Assembly: GCF_017254865.1 (NCBI RefSeq)
Contig: NZ_JAFKCV010000002.1
Location: 229,837-293,836, forward strand
Length of the DNA stretch: 64,000 nucleotides
Source of the DNA: Bowmanella dokdonensis
GTDB taxonomy: Bacteria > Pseudomonadota > Gammaproteobacteria > Enterobacterales > Alteromonadaceae
Direction of reading: 5' to 3'
Both the position numbers and the translations under genes were made by a program. This document shows, one piece after another, positions 9,936 through 19,353 of the stretch; position 1 is the first letter of the stretch; the number at the start of each line of letters is the position of its first letter. Below the pieces are notes generated by a model that searched no databases, was not told where the DNA came from, and worked only from the letters and a program-made list of their open reading frames with translations.

Positions 9936-11591
9936 ATGAAGGGCATTACCCTAAACCAGGAAGAAGGCGGCAAGTTCGTCAAGCTCAGTATCGATACGAA
10001 GAGTGTCGAAGAGAAACTTGATGCCAGGCAGTTGATTGACTTCGTTCGCACCAGCGAATTTGGCAAGCTTTTCCTGTTTGAAGATAAGCTCGTCAAACTG
10101 GCTCAGGAGACTCACAAAGCCAAGGAAAATAACAGTCACAAAGTACTCAATGAGCGGGTGGCCGAGCGACGTAACGCAGAGGTTCAATACAAGCTGCTGG
10201 ACTCGGATATGTCTGCAGAACTGGTGATGACCAGTGCCTGTGGCGGCAAGAACCCCAACTATCCGCAACTGTTGAAAATGGCCAGGGAAGCAGGGATCAG
10301 ACGCGGGCTGGGCAGGAACAGGCTCACCCAGGCTGTACAAAGGGCGGAAAAGGAGCCTCCTGGCAGCGAAATACGCCTCCTTGTGGCCAAAGGACTGCCA
10401 CCTAAAAACGGACGTTCTTCCCGGGTTATTCCCCTGGTACCCAATGCGCTGGAACGTATTCTTCGTCCCCAGGAGATCAGCAACACAAGGGTCGACATGC
10501 GCGATTTGGGCGACATTATCTGCGTAAAGGCCGGCACCCCGGTATTAAAAAGACTTCCCCCTACAGAAGGCCGGGCTGGCTACACAGTGCGTGGCGAAAG
10601 CATCAAACCAATAGTGGGAGAATGGCAGCCGATCAAACCCGCCGGGGGGACCATGATCAGCCCCGACAATGAAAATCTGATCCTGTCAGAAATTTCCGGC
10701 ATGCCGAAGTTCAAAGACGGCAGCATGTGGGTGGATGAAACCTATGTGTGTAAAGGAGTCAACGTCGGCACAGGAAACGTTAACTACGACGGAGCTGTGA
10801 TAGTCAATGGTGATGTCACGGAGAAGATGCTCATCACTGCGACCGGCGATATCACCATCAACGGCTTTGTGGAGTCGGCAGTTATCCAGGCCGGTGGAGA
10901 TATCATTATCACTCAGGGGGCCATGGGCAAGCAGAGCGAAACCGGAAACCTTGAATATTCCACCAAGTTGGTGGCTCAGGGCAATGTGCATGTGCAGCAT
11001 GGCCAGGGACTGGATATCAGTTGCCATGGTAATGTGACGGTGGGCAAACAGCTTGCCCATAGTCGCATCAATTGCAGCGGCGGGGTAACCATAGGTCCGA
11101 TAGACAACCCCAATGGCAATCTGTTTGGTTGCGAGATTCAATGCCAGCTGGCCGTCAGGGCGGGCACCATAGGCGCTGTTTCCGGCTCAAACCTGTTTGT
11201 GGATTACAGTGACGGGTACAACTTCGTTATCGAACGCAAGGACTTAATGGAAGATCTTCTCAAACAGTTGCAGGACAATTTTTACCGCCATAAGGGCAAG
11301 ATGGATATCATCAAGAAGAAGAACCTGCCCAAGGATTTGGCCGACAAGCTAAGTACCGCACTGAAACTGTACAAGAATGAAGAACAACTGCTGGCTTGGG
11401 TGACCCAACGGGTGGAAGATCTCCGTAAGGCCAAGGATCAGTATGTGGAGGTGGCCAGCCTGGTGGCAAGCAAGAAAATCTATTCCGGTGTCGTGGTTAA
11501 ACTCAATAACCGAACCTGGAAGGCCGACCGGGAATATTCACGCGGCCGGGTCCATTATTTCGAGCACCAGTGGCACTTCGAGCCAGGCTAA
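9936..11591 (+). CDS. FapA family (DUF342) protein
   Basis: A 551-residue protein of the FapA/DUF342 family. The C-terminal half holds the glycine-rich parallel beta-helix repeats (VNVGTGNVNYDGAVIVNGDV, ATGDITINGFVESAVIQAGGDI) followed by a predicted coiled-coil tail (about 430-510, KDLMEDLLKQLQDNFYRHKGKMDIIKKK). FapA-type proteins are linked to flagellar assembly or polar localisation in Vibrio and to spore-coat-like functions elsewhere; no flagellar gene is nearby, so the role here is open. It lies 56 bp after sbcB. Confidence 0.8.
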   Translation: MKGITLNQEEGGKFVKLSIDTKSVEEKLDARQLIDFVRTSEFGKLFLFEDKLVKLAQETHKAKENNSHKVLNERVAERRNAEVQYKLLDSDMSAELVMTSACGGKNPNYPQLLKMAREAGIRRGLGRNRLTQAVQRAEKEPPGSEIRLLVAKGLPPKNGRSSRVIPLVPNALERILRPQEISNTRVDMRDLGDIICVKAGTPVLKRLPPTEGRAGYTVRGESIKPIVGEWQPIKPAGGTMISPDNENLILSEISGMPKFKDGSMWVDETYVCKGVNVGTGNVNYDGAVIVNGDVTEKMLITATGDITINGFVESAVIQAGGDIIITQGAMGKQSETGNLEYSTKLVAQGNVHVQHGQGLDISCHGNVTVGKQLAHSRINCSGGVTIGPIDNPNGNLFGCEIQCQLAVRAGTIGAVSGSNLFVDYSDGYNFVIERKDLMEDLLKQLQDNFYRHKGKMDIIKKKNLPKDLADKLSTALKLYKNEEQLLAWVTQRVEDLRKAKDQYVEVASLVASKKIYSGVVVKLNNRTWKADREYSRGRVHYFEHQWHFEPG

Positions 11592-11610
11592 AGTCGGGTA
11601 GCCTGTCCTA

Positions 11611-11875
11611 GGGCGTGTTTATCGTTCATATTGACGCTCTGCAGGAGGCCATTTTTTTGCCCGGCAAGGAAGAAGGAGTGCGGTTTAGTGGGCCTAAATA
11701 AGCGACTGATGACGCTGCTGGACGGAAAAATGGCCCCAGCCCGAAGGGTTGAGGCTAAAAACCCCTCACTCCGCGTTGCTCCCAACTTGTTTAGATGGCT
11801 AAACGGCGTTACTCGCGCCTTGATTGAGGAGTTTTTCGCTCTCAACAGAGGCCAATATGAACGATAAACACGCCC
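11611..11875. repeat. MITE-like folded repeat element A, flanked by TA
   Basis: A 265-bp element with perfect 23-bp terminal inverted repeats beginning GGGCGTGTTTATCG (11611-11633 and 11853-11875), flanked on both sides by the dinucleotide TA. Inside the ends the pairing continues (CTCTG/CAGAG), and nested inverted pairs follow: GGCCATTTTT with AAAAATGGCC, GTTGAGGC with a near-copy on the right arm, and GTTTAG-ATGG-CTAAAC. No transposase frame. A TA flank suits a Tc1/mariner or IS630-type mover, but this is inference. The right end touches the stop codon of the convergent dehydrogenase gene. Confidence 0.75.
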
Positions 11876-12744
11876 TAGGGTTTCATCCTCGCCAGTAAGC
11901 TTGATGTATCCCAGCGTTGTCCTCCGAGGTTCTGCACTTCCTGATAAAACTGGTCCACCATGGCGGTCATCGGTAGACTGGCCCCGATTTGAGCGGCCTG
12001 CTCCAGGGCAATGGCCAGATCCTTGCGCATCCAGTCCACAGCAAATCCAAATTCATATTCCCCCTTGAGCATGGTCTGATGCCGGTTCTCCATTTGCCAG
12101 GATTGTGCAGCACCTTTGCTGATCACCTCAACCACTGCCGCACAGTCCAATCCAGCTCGCTGACCAAAGTTCAGCGCTTCTGCCAGTCCCTGTACCACCC
12201 CGGCAATACAGATTTGATTCATCATCTTGGCCAGTTGACCGGTGCCGCACTCACCCAACAGGCGGCAGAATCTGGCGTACGCCTTCATCACCGGTTCAGC
12301 CTTCGCAAAGGTGTCTGGTTTTCCCCCCACCATAATGGTCAGTTGACCATTTTCTGCTCCGGCCTGCCCACCGGACACCGGTGCATCAAGAAAGCCTATC
12401 TCCTGCATTGCCGCTATCTGCTCCAGCTCCCGGGCGACCCTTGCAGACGCTGTTGTATGGTCCACCAGCACGGCCCCGGCCTGCATGCCAGCCAGGACGC
12501 CGCTCTGTCCAAGTACCACGCTGCGCAGATCGTCATCATTGCCCACACAGACAAATACCAACTCTGCCCCGCTCGCCGCTTCGGCCGGACTGGCAGCCAT
12601 CTGTCCTCCATATTGACTGGTCCAGTCCCTGGCTTTTTGTTCGGTCCGGTTGTAGACGGTCACCTGGTAACCTGCCTTCTGTAAATGTCCGGCCATGGGA
12701 AATCCCATCACGCCTAAACCGATAAAACTGACTCTTTTTGACAT
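11875..12744 (-). CDS. NAD(P)-dependent beta-hydroxyacid dehydrogenase (2-hydroxy-3-oxopropionate reductase type)
   Basis: 289 residues of the 3-hydroxyisobutyrate / tartronate-semialdehyde reductase family. The N-terminal GLGVMGFPMAGHL nucleotide-binding loop, the substrate motif DAPVSGGQAGAENG and the catalytic Lys in GTGQLAKMMNQ are all present. It is 289 aa, normal for GarR/MmsB relatives; the exact substrate is not decided by sequence. AAGGAG precedes the ATG. Its TAG stop lies exactly at the TA/element boundary of repeat A. Without the element the same flanks would still read TAG, so the insertion did not change the protein. Confidence 0.85.
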   Translation of the reverse strand: MSKRVSFIGLGVMGFPMAGHLQKAGYQVTVYNRTEQKARDWTSQYGGQMAASPAEAASGAELVFVCVGNDDDLRSVVLGQSGVLAGMQAGAVLVDHTTASARVARELEQIAAMQEIGFLDAPVSGGQAGAENGQLTIMVGGKPDTFAKAEPVMKAYARFCRLLGECGTGQLAKMMNQICIAGVVQGLAEALNFGQRAGLDCAAVVEVISKGAAQSWQMENRHQTMLKGEYEFGFAVDWMRKDLAIALEQAAQIGASLPMTAMVDQFYQEVQNLGGQRWDTSSLLARMKP

Positions 12745-12884
12745 GCTTACTCCTTCTCAGGCTCGTCTAGTGTTGGCACTTGACAAAGATTTATGCTGAC
12801 ATTGTCCATCAGAATATTCACCGACGTCACCGCACCCTGAATAAAAAGGCAAGCGGAAGCGTCCATTACCAAAGCTGAGCCACT

Positions 12885-13376
12885 ATGACCCACTCCGTGC
12901 ATGATTTTGACATGCTTCTGACCAATGGCCAAAAGCAATCCCTGGCCGAGTTCAAAGGTAAGGTGCTGCTGATAGTCAATACCGCCAGTCAGTGCGGCTT
13001 TACCCCACAGTACGAAGGGTTGGAGAAGCTCTATCAGGACTACAGGGAAAAGGGTTTTGTCGTGCTCGCATTTCCCTGTGACCAGTTCGGCCACCAGGAG
13101 CCCGGCTCAGATGAAAGCATCCAGGAATTTTGCAGTTTGAACTTCAACCTGAGCTTTCCGCTGTTCAGAAAAACACTGGTCAATGGCGATCAGGCCGCCC
13201 CCCTGTTTGAGCATCTGAAGACCCATGCACCGGGAGTACTTGGCAGCAAAAGCATCAAGTGGAACTTTACCAAGTTCCTTATCGATACCGAGGGCCAGGT
13301 GATAAAACGCTACGCTCCGACCACCAAGCCGGAACAACTGCGCAATGATATCGAATCCCTGCTGAACAAAAACTAA
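12885..13376 (+). CDS. Glutathione peroxidase family protein (Cys type)
   Basis: 163 residues; the peroxidatic Cys is at 37 ([12 protein letters not shown]), with Gln67 ([12 protein letters not shown]) and Trp126 (KWNFTKFL) completing the catalytic triad. It is a Cys enzyme, not a selenoprotein. Bacterial members such as BtuE usually take electrons from thioredoxin. The usual FPCNQFGGQEP is changed to [11 protein letters not shown]. It precedes ldhA by 10 bp and is probably cotranscribed with it. Confidence 0.9.
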   Translation: MTHSVHDFDMLLTNGQKQSLAEFKGKVLLIVNTASQCGFTPQYEGLEKLYQDYREKGFVVLAFPCDQFGHQEPGSDESIQEFCSLNFNLSFPLFRKTLVNGDQAAPLFEHLKTHAPGVLGSKSIKWNFTKFLIDTEGQVIKRYAPTTKPEQLRNDIESLLNKN

Positions 13377-13386
13377 GGATCTCACA

Positions 13387-14373
13387 ATGAAGATTACGGT
13401 ATTCAGTGCCAAGGCCTACGACAAGGAATATTTGCAACAGGCTAACCGGGGCTTTGAGCTGGCATTTATCGAATCGCGCCTCAACCAACAGACCGTGGCC
13501 CTGGCTGCGGGCTCCCAAGCCATCTGCGTGTTTGTAAACGACCAACTGGACAAGGCTGTACTGCAGGAACTGAAGATGATGGGGGTACAACATATTGCCT
13601 TGCGCTGCGCCGGTTTCAACAATGTTGACCTGGAAGCAGCCAGGGAACTTGGCTTGCAGGTATCCAGGGTGCCTGCATACTCCCCTGAGGCAGTGGCCGA
13701 GCATACGCTGGCTCTGGTACTGACCCTTAACCGGCGGTTACATAAAGCCTATAACAGGGTAAAGGAAGGCAACTTCTCATTACAGGGTTTACTGGGATTT
13801 AATCTGCACGGTAAAACCGTCGGCATCATTGGCACCGGGCGCATCGGTCTGGCCACGGGTCGACTATTTAAGGGCTTTGGTTGCCAACTGCTTGGCCATG
13901 ACCCGTTGCCTAGTGATGACTGGCAGGCGATGGGTGGGCAGTACTGCGCCCTGCAAAAATTGTTCAGCGAGGCTGACATCGTCAGCCTGCATTGCCCCTT
14001 GACGCCGCAGACCCGGCATATGATCAATGATCAGAGCCTGGCGTTGATGAAAGACGGCGTGATGCTGATCAATACCTCAAGGGGCGGACTGATAGACACA
14101 GGTGCGGTGATCCGATCCCTGAAAAACCGGAAAATCGGCTACCTTGGGCTGGATGTGTATGAAATGGAGGGAGATCTTTTCTTTGAAGATCTGTCCAATC
14201 AGATTATCCAGGACGACCTGTTTCAGCGTCTTGCCACTTTTCCAAATGTGTTGATCACCGGCCACCAGGGCTTTTTTACCCATGAAGCGCTGTCACAGAT
14301 AGCCGCAACCACCATGCACAATCTGTATCTGGCACAGCAACAACGCACGGACAAGACTAGCTTTCTGGTTTGA
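13387..14373 (+). CDS. ldhA: D-lactate dehydrogenase, fermentative
   Basis: 328-residue D-2-hydroxyacid dehydrogenase reducing pyruvate to D-lactate with NADH. The NAD loop GTGRIG is at 149-154, the catalytic Arg is in NTSRGGLID, and the acid-base His is in [11 protein letters not shown]. The sequence [16 protein letters not shown] is typical of the LdhA subgroup. It is probably in an operon with the peroxidase gene. The last 17 bp overlap the 3' end of the convergent cmoM, leaving no room for a terminator between them. Confidence 0.93.
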   Translation: MKITVFSAKAYDKEYLQQANRGFELAFIESRLNQQTVALAAGSQAICVFVNDQLDKAVLQELKMMGVQHIALRCAGFNNVDLEAARELGLQVSRVPAYSPEAVAEHTLALVLTLNRRLHKAYNRVKEGNFSLQGLLGFNLHGKTVGIIGTGRIGLATGRLFKGFGCQLLGHDPLPSDDWQAMGGQYCALQKLFSEADIVSLHCPLTPQTRHMINDQSLALMKDGVMLINTSRGGLIDTGAVIRSLKNRKIGYLGLDVYEMEGDLFFEDLSNQIIQDDLFQRLATFPNVLITGHQGFFTHEALSQIAATTMHNLYLAQQQRTDKTSFLV

Positions 14374-15121
14374 CCGCAATCAGATGAAAATAGCGTCCCA
14401 GCCATACAAAGGGGTGTTGCCGGCCATACTCCAGCTCTTTGCGCTTGATCTGTTCGTACTGACTTGTCTGGATACCCTTGTCACGCACATAGTCGTGAAA
14501 GCAGCGAATGCCGGCCTTATGCCTGACAGTCAGTCCCAGGCTGTGTAAGAAGTCCAGTACCTCAGAAGGATGCAGGGAATTGTTGGGATTGAGACGAACC
14601 CGGTTTGGAACGATGAAATCCTTGTCGATGTAATCGAAGTTGCCATAAATGAGGTTGCTGAAGATATGGGCATCCCGGTTGAAAAAGCTCAGCGACAGCA
14701 TGCCCCCAGGTGCAATCCTTTCAATCAGCAGGGCCAATACCTCCAGCGGCTGACTCAGCCATTCCAACATGGCATGACAAACCACCAGTTCAAAATGCCT
14801 GTCCGCCGGCAGTTCCTGAACGGGCCCCAAATGGTATTGCACCTGCCCATACCGGCCGAGCCTCTGTCTGGCCAGTTGCAGGGCATCTGCAGAGACGTCA
14901 TTGAGCAACACCTGATGGCCCTTTTCGAGCAGAAACTGCGCCATAATGCCGGTACCGCCGCCCGCATCCAGAACCTCCAGCGGTTGTGTCGGCAGGAGAT
15001 CATTCAGGTAATGGGTCAGAAGCTCGTGGCGCAACCTGCCTTTGGTGGTGCCATAGATATTCTTGTCAAATTTCTCTGCGATACGATCAAAACTCTGATC
15101 CCCGGACGCCTGTTTGTGCAT
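14357..15121 (-). CDS. cmoM: tRNA 5-carboxymethoxyuridine methyltransferase CmoM
   Basis: 254-residue SAM-dependent methyltransferase that methylates cmo5U34 to mcmo5U34 in tRNAs. [21 protein letters not shown] near the N-terminus and LDAGGGTG (51-58) match E. coli CmoM closely, as do HAMLEW and FHDYVRDK. The start MHKQASG has AAGGAG at good spacing; a 12-residue longer frame lacks support. 10 bp downstream of the Nif3-like gene, so likely cotranscribed. Confidence 0.88.
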   Translation of the reverse strand: MHKQASGDQSFDRIAEKFDKNIYGTTKGRLRHELLTHYLNDLLPTQPLEVLDAGGGTGIMAQFLLEKGHQVLLNDVSADALQLARQRLGRYGQVQYHLGPVQELPADRHFELVVCHAMLEWLSQPLEVLALLIERIAPGGMLSLSFFNRDAHIFSNLIYGNFDYIDKDFIVPNRVRLNPNNSLHPSEVLDFLHSLGLTVRHKAGIRCFHDYVRDKGIQTSQYEQIKRKELEYGRQHPFVWLGRYFHLIAVKPES

Positions 15122-15131
15122 AGGTGCTCCT

Positions 15132-15890
15132 TCAGGCCGGATTGGCAATGTCAACAAAATCCACCGGCACGGAAAATTGCTTGCTCAGGTGTTCTCCCAG
15201 CGCCTTTACCCCATAGCGTTCAGTGGCATGGTGTCCGGCGGCGAAAAAAGCGATGCCACACTCCCTGGCTACGTGAATCGTCTGCTCTGATACCTCACCG
15301 GTAATAAAGGCGTCAATCCCCTGCTCTGCGGCCAAACCGATATAGCTCTGCCCTCCTCCCGTACACCAGGCAACGGTTCTCAATTCCCCTGTACCGGCCT
15401 CTACCAGCGGTTTGCGACCCAACCGGCTCTCCAACTGCCTTGCTAATTGCTCAGCGGTCAATGGCCTGGCAAACTTTCCCTGCATCACTACGCTGGTGGG
15501 ATTTCCCTGCTCCAATGGGCCGGTGACTTCAATTTGCAGCAGTTTCGCCAACTGTGCGTTGTTACCCAAAACAGGATGGATATCCAAGGGTAAATGATAG
15601 GCCAACAGGTTAATGTCGTGGCTCAGCAGCAATTTTAGCCTGTCCCGGCGCATTCCCGTTACGGTAGGGCTTTCTCCTCGCCAGAAGTATCCATGATGAA
15701 CCACAATGGCATCAGCCTGACGTTCAATGGCTGCTTCTATCAACGCTCTGCTGGCGGTGACGCCCGTCACTATCCTGCCAATCTGTTCCCCGCCTTCCAC
15801 CTGTAAACCGTTCGGGCAATAGTCTCTGACCTGTGCGGGGGACAGAAGCTGATCGAGATATTCACACAAAGTTTGTCGGGATAACTGCAT
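15132..15890 (-). CDS. Nif3-like dinuclear metal-binding protein (YbgI family)
   Basis: 252 residues of the Nif3/YbgI family, which form toroidal hexamers with a two-metal site. The metal ligands are in VVHHGYFW (His65, His66) and near the C-terminus in AAGHHATERYG. The physiological substrate is unknown; older GTP cyclohydrolase labels are not well founded for this subgroup. It lies upstream of cmoM on the same strand. Confidence 0.87.
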   Translation of the reverse strand: MQLSRQTLCEYLDQLLSPAQVRDYCPNGLQVEGGEQIGRIVTGVTASRALIEAAIERQADAIVVHHGYFWRGESPTVTGMRRDRLKLLLSHDINLLAYHLPLDIHPVLGNNAQLAKLLQIEVTGPLEQGNPTSVVMQGKFARPLTAEQLARQLESRLGRKPLVEAGTGELRTVAWCTGGGQSYIGLAAEQGIDAFITGEVSEQTIHVARECGIAFFAAGHHATERYGVKALGEHLSKQFSVPVDFVDIANPA

Positions 15891-16004
15891 AACTTGCCTT
15901 TATTGTTAACGAAAGGGTGGAAAATTAGACATTAAAATGTAAAAGGGGTATAACTTGGCATTCTGCTTTTTTAATCACTTAAAATAAAGGTAACAATCCG
16001 GATT

Positions 16005-16358
16005 ATGAGCAAATTGGATAAAGACCAGGTGATCGCCAAATTTACCGAGGCGTACAAATCAGCACATGGTAAAGAACCACAGATCGAAGCCAAAGGTGGC
16101 TGGTATTCGATAGACGGCGACAAGAATGTGCGCCTGGCCCAACTGGAAGAAATGGCAGAGGAACTGAGTGGCAAGAAGACTCAGAAGAAAGCCTCCACTG
16201 CGTCCAAAACGGAAGACAAGCCGGTCGCCAAGAAGGCAGCCAAGGCCCCTGCAAAAGCGAAGAACAAGGCCAAGGGCAAATCCTCTGGCTTTTCCGTTAA
16301 GGCCTATTGGGCAGAGCAACTGGCGGCCAAGCCCCACCAGTGTCGCCAGCCCAGATAA
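16005..16358 (+). CDS. Small basic protein with Lys/Ala-rich tail
   Basis: 117 residues. Residues 1-55 form a compact region (MSKLDKDQVIAKFTEAYKSA, EAKGGWYSID) and residues about 60-100 are a histone-H1-like low-complexity run of Lys, Ala and Pro (KKAAKAPAKAKNKAKGK). I do not recognise a named family; the tail suggests binding to nucleic acid. It stands alone, transcribed toward phrB, and ends in a shared terminator. Confidence 0.7.
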   Translation: MSKLDKDQVIAKFTEAYKSAHGKEPQIEAKGGWYSIDGDKNVRLAQLEEMAEELSGKKTQKKASTASKTEDKPVAKKAAKAPAKAKNKAKGKSSGFSVKAYWAEQLAAKPHQCRQPR

Positions 16359-16378
16359 TCATCCGCTGACAATTTCCG

Positions 16379-16404
16379 AAAAAAGCGACCCTGGGTCGCT
16401 TTTT
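16379..16404. terminator. Bidirectional terminator (small basic protein / phrB)
   Basis: AAAAAAGCGACC / GGTCGCTTTTTT with a 3-nt loop, between convergent stops. Confidence 0.88.
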
Positions 16405-17835
16405 TTATTTTGTCGCCTCAAGAAAATGCTGAAAATGTGCCTTGGTCCGGGACACCGCCTTTGCGTGATCGACGATGGGTGCCGGATAGGAAAGACTTTT
16501 GAACCCTGACCACTTGTGGGGTTCATGCAGATATTTCAGAGGAACAGCCTTGAGCTCCGGCAGCCAGGCCAGGATAAAGTTACCTTGGGCATCGTATTTC
16601 TTACCCTGAGTGGTGGGGTTAAAGATACGAAAATAGGGCGCCGCATCTGTTCCAACCGAAGCGCTCCACTGCCACCCTCCATTATTGGAAGCGAAATCCC
16701 CGTCCACCAGATGGGCCATAAAGTAATCCTCTCCCCATCGCCAGGGCAATAACAGGTGCTTGGTCAGAAAGCTTGCCACTATCATACGCAATCTGTTGTG
16801 CATCCAGCCCGTCTCATTCAGACAGCGCATGGCGGCATCCACAATGGGGAAACCTGTTTTTCCCTGGCACCAGGCCTCAAATTGCGCTTGGTCGTCATAC
16901 CAGCGGAAATTATCGTATTTCTCCAAAAAACAGTGGTATCGACATACATGGGGAAAGTGATACATCACATAACGGTAAAAGTCGCGCCAGGCCAACTCCC
17001 TTAGCCAGGCAAAAGCGGCTGATCCGGTCTCGAACAGCCTACCGCCATGGATATTCAAAAGCAGATTGGTAGCCTGTAAAGGGGAAACAGCTCCAATGGA
17101 TAAATAAGGGGACAGCCGGCTGGTTCCCTGCTCAGCGGGAATATCTCTGCGGTCCGGGTATTCAGCAACCCGGTGGACAAAAAAACTGCGCAGGTTTTCC
17201 ATAATCTGCTGTTGTCCCACAGGCCAGACTGAATCGGGACTGGCAGACAAGAAACGGCGCAAACCTTCATCGTTCTCTTCCACAGCCCCGGACAGTTTAT
17301 CGCTTTTAAGCACGGGGGTTGGAGCCACCACAGCCTGCAGATGATTCTGTACCTGATCCAGCCACTGATGAAAATAGGGTGTAAAAACCCGGTAGGCGTT
17401 GCCCTCTTTATTCAGAATGCGATCTGGCCTGACCAGGCAGGTATCATGGAAAATCCCAACATCCACACCCAGCGAGCCCAGTCTGCGCCTGACCTCTTTG
17501 TCCCGTCGCCTTTCATCCAGTTCATATTCTGCATTGAAGTAAACCCGGCTTATCTGGTGTTGCTGACAAAGCTCAGCAAGAGAATCAGCGACTTGCCTGT
17601 GGCCCTTAACCTCTATCAGGTTCAGGTGTACCCCGCGTTGTGCCAGCTCTGTTTTCAGGACCAACAAACGTCGCACAATCAAATCCAGTTTGATACCGGC
17701 CAGACCGTACTCCTGCCACTGTCCTGGGGTTATAAAGAACAGGGCACTGACCTTGTCATGATGCTGACTGGCGTAAGTAAGAGGGCTGTTCCAGAGTGCG
17801 CGTAGATCGCTGCGTAGCCATACCAGTGCAGACAT
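16405..17835 (-). CDS. phrB: Deoxyribodipyrimidine photolyase
   Basis: 476 residues, class I CPD photolyase that splits UV dimers with light, FADH- and an antenna cofactor. The N-terminal Rossmann antenna domain starts ALVWLRSDLRALWN. The FAD domain has TSRLSPYLSIGAVSP, WREFYR-like WRDFYRYVMYHFP, and the DAAMRCLNETGWMHNRLRM and WQWSASVGTDAAPYFRIFNP blocks that contact FAD and the dimer. Length equals E. coli PhrB (472). The ATG is one base away from the upstream gene stop, an arrangement also seen with ybgA-phrB in E. coli. Confidence 0.95.
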   Translation of the reverse strand: MSALVWLRSDLRALWNSPLTYASQHHDKVSALFFITPGQWQEYGLAGIKLDLIVRRLLVLKTELAQRGVHLNLIEVKGHRQVADSLAELCQQHQISRVYFNAEYELDERRRDKEVRRRLGSLGVDVGIFHDTCLVRPDRILNKEGNAYRVFTPYFHQWLDQVQNHLQAVVAPTPVLKSDKLSGAVEENDEGLRRFLSASPDSVWPVGQQQIMENLRSFFVHRVAEYPDRRDIPAEQGTSRLSPYLSIGAVSPLQATNLLLNIHGGRLFETGSAAFAWLRELAWRDFYRYVMYHFPHVCRYHCFLEKYDNFRWYDDQAQFEAWCQGKTGFPIVDAAMRCLNETGWMHNRLRMIVASFLTKHLLLPWRWGEDYFMAHLVDGDFASNNGGWQWSASVGTDAAPYFRIFNPTTQGKKYDAQGNFILAWLPELKAVPLKYLHEPHKWSGFKSLSYPAPIVDHAKAVSRTKAHFQHFLEATK

Positions 17836-17836
17836 A

Positions 17837-18784
17837 TCAGGCTCTCAGCCCCAGGGCTTCAGGATAAGGCTGCAGGTAACTTTGCTGCTGCAGATACGAG
17901 TTCGGATAATGTTTCAGGTGATGCCGCAGAAGGGTCATTGGTGCCAGCAAAGGCACATGGCCGAGGCGGTATTTTTCAATCTGCTCACTCAACTCCTGTT
18001 TATCCTGGCGAGATAGTTTGCGTTTAAAATATCCCTGCAGATGCATCAGGGCATTGGTCTGTTTACGCCTGTCGGTCGGCTTGCCAAGGGCACTAAACAG
18101 CAGGGACTGATACTCTTCCAAAGTGGACTCCAGCCGCCCCTTGGCCTTTGCCACCAAACGCCCAAGTGATTGATACGTCTGCGGGCTGTAAGCCATGACA
18201 AGCAACTTGTTCCTACTGTGATAGGTAACCAGGGCGGCCACGCTGGGCTTTATCAGCACCTGATGACGAAACCCATGGTAAGCATACACCCGGGTAATAA
18301 AGCTTTCCCGTAGACCTGCATCATTCAACCGTCCGTCTTCTTCCAGGGGCAGATGGGGAAACCGCCGCCTTAACAGGCTGGCAAACAGTCCCTGGCCCTG
18401 GCGATGAACAAGTGATCCGCTCTGGTCATACACCTTAATCCTCTCCATTCCACAACTGGGCGATTTGGCCGCCAGAATATAACCGTCGAGTGAGGAGAGT
18501 AGTTTAGTCTGATGGGTAAAGAACGCCTCCATGGCTGCGGTATGATCCCGATCGCCCGAGCGAGAATCGGTCAGTCGCAGCCCTGCGTCGGTCTCACGCA
18601 GATGAATGGTCGGTCTTGGCACGGGTAGCCCCATGCCGACTTCGGGGCAAATAGGTTTAAAAGTGAAAAAATCGGCTAGCTGGGCGGCGACAAAAGCTGA
18701 GCGTTTGTGGCCCCCGTCATAACGCACCTTATCACCAAGCACACAGGCACTGACGCCTATTCTGGGTTGGGTAAATTCAGACAT
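17837..18784 (-). CDS. DUF523-DUF1722 protein (YbgA/YbbK-type fusion)
   Basis: 315 residues in two parts: an N-terminal DUF523 domain (about 7-150: GVSACVLGDKVRYDGGHKRS, CPEVGMGLPVPRPTIHL, AKSPSCG) with conserved cysteines, and a C-terminal DUF1722 domain (about 190-300, LLVMAYSPQTYQSLGRLVA). E. coli YbgA carries the DUF1722 part next to phrB. Operon position suggests a role with photolyase, possibly cofactor-linked or in UV response; the biochemical function is unknown. Confidence 0.85.
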   Translation of the reverse strand: MSEFTQPRIGVSACVLGDKVRYDGGHKRSAFVAAQLADFFTFKPICPEVGMGLPVPRPTIHLRETDAGLRLTDSRSGDRDHTAAMEAFFTHQTKLLSSLDGYILAAKSPSCGMERIKVYDQSGSLVHRQGQGLFASLLRRRFPHLPLEEDGRLNDAGLRESFITRVYAYHGFRHQVLIKPSVAALVTYHSRNKLLVMAYSPQTYQSLGRLVAKAKGRLESTLEEYQSLLFSALGKPTDRRKQTNALMHLQGYFKRKLSRQDKQELSEQIEKYRLGHVPLLAPMTLLRHHLKHYPNSYLQQQSYLQPYPEALGLRA

Positions 18785-18855
18785 GAACAGGTTTTGAATC
18801 CTGACAGCAAATGATAAGTTACAATACGGGGTTCAGGAATTCTGGATCATTCCCA

Positions 18856-19098
18856 TCAGCCACGGACGCGACGTTGGCCGTGACCGCGCTTACCCATCAT
18901 CACGTCATCACGTCTGATAGTGATCTGACTGACAGTCGCCGCCGACAGCAGCGTGACCTGATATGTAGCACTATCCAGTTGTTTCTGAACCTTGGCGGTA
19001 TGTCCCTGGTAGGGGCCTCGTTTGATAAAAACACAGCGCCCAATCAGGCTGGGAACAGCGGTAGGAGCCGGAGCACTGGCTTTTTTGACGGCTGACAT
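18856..19098 (-). CDS. Small KOW-motif protein
   Basis: 80 residues. An N-terminal Ala/Pro-rich stretch (SAVKKASAPAPTAVP) leads into LIGRCVFIKRGPYQGHTAKVQKQL, which fits the KOW beta-barrel motif found in NusG/Spt5 and several ribosomal proteins; a basic tail (GKRGHGQRRVRG) follows. There is no NGN domain. Likely binds RNA or a transcription/translation complex, by analogy only. The MSAVKK start is preferred (GAGG upstream); an extension to 19155 looks unlike protein. It lies 71 bp upstream of the DUF523 gene. Confidence 0.6.
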   Translation of the reverse strand: MSAVKKASAPAPTAVPSLIGRCVFIKRGPYQGHTAKVQKQLDSATYQVTLLSAATVSQITIRRDDVMMGKRGHGQRRVRG

Positions 19099-19325
19099 GC
19101 ATACCTCAGGCGAACAGGGACGATTTGTCCGTTTGCTATTATGACCGACTTGCAATTCTCACCGGTTGGACTGACGGAGGAGTGGCTGCATGAGCGCGTA
19201 TTCTAGGTGAACAGAAGCAAACTCAAAACAGGATTCTTAGATCAGCAAAGATACCCTCATATGAAAAAAAATAACTTATCGGCTATCCCCTGCGGCGCAG
19301 GGAAATAAACAACGGGTAATAAAGC

Positions 19326-19350
19326 AAAAACGCACTCAGGGTGCGTTTTT
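19326..19350 (-). terminator. Terminator after ihfA
   Basis: AAAAACGCAC / GTGCGTTTTT with a 5-nt loop, just beyond the ihfA stop. The 255 bp from here to the KOW gene hold nothing else I can support. Confidence 0.88.
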
Positions 19351-19353
19351 CTG

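Noticed and set aside
11611-11875. Element A as a protein-coding gene (frames of 78-85 codons)
   Set aside because: Frames follow the inverted-repeat structure and are not shared with element B.
12747-13094. 115-codon minus-strand frame over the glutathione peroxidase gene
   Set aside because: Shadow of a conserved gene with catalytic residues on the plus strand.
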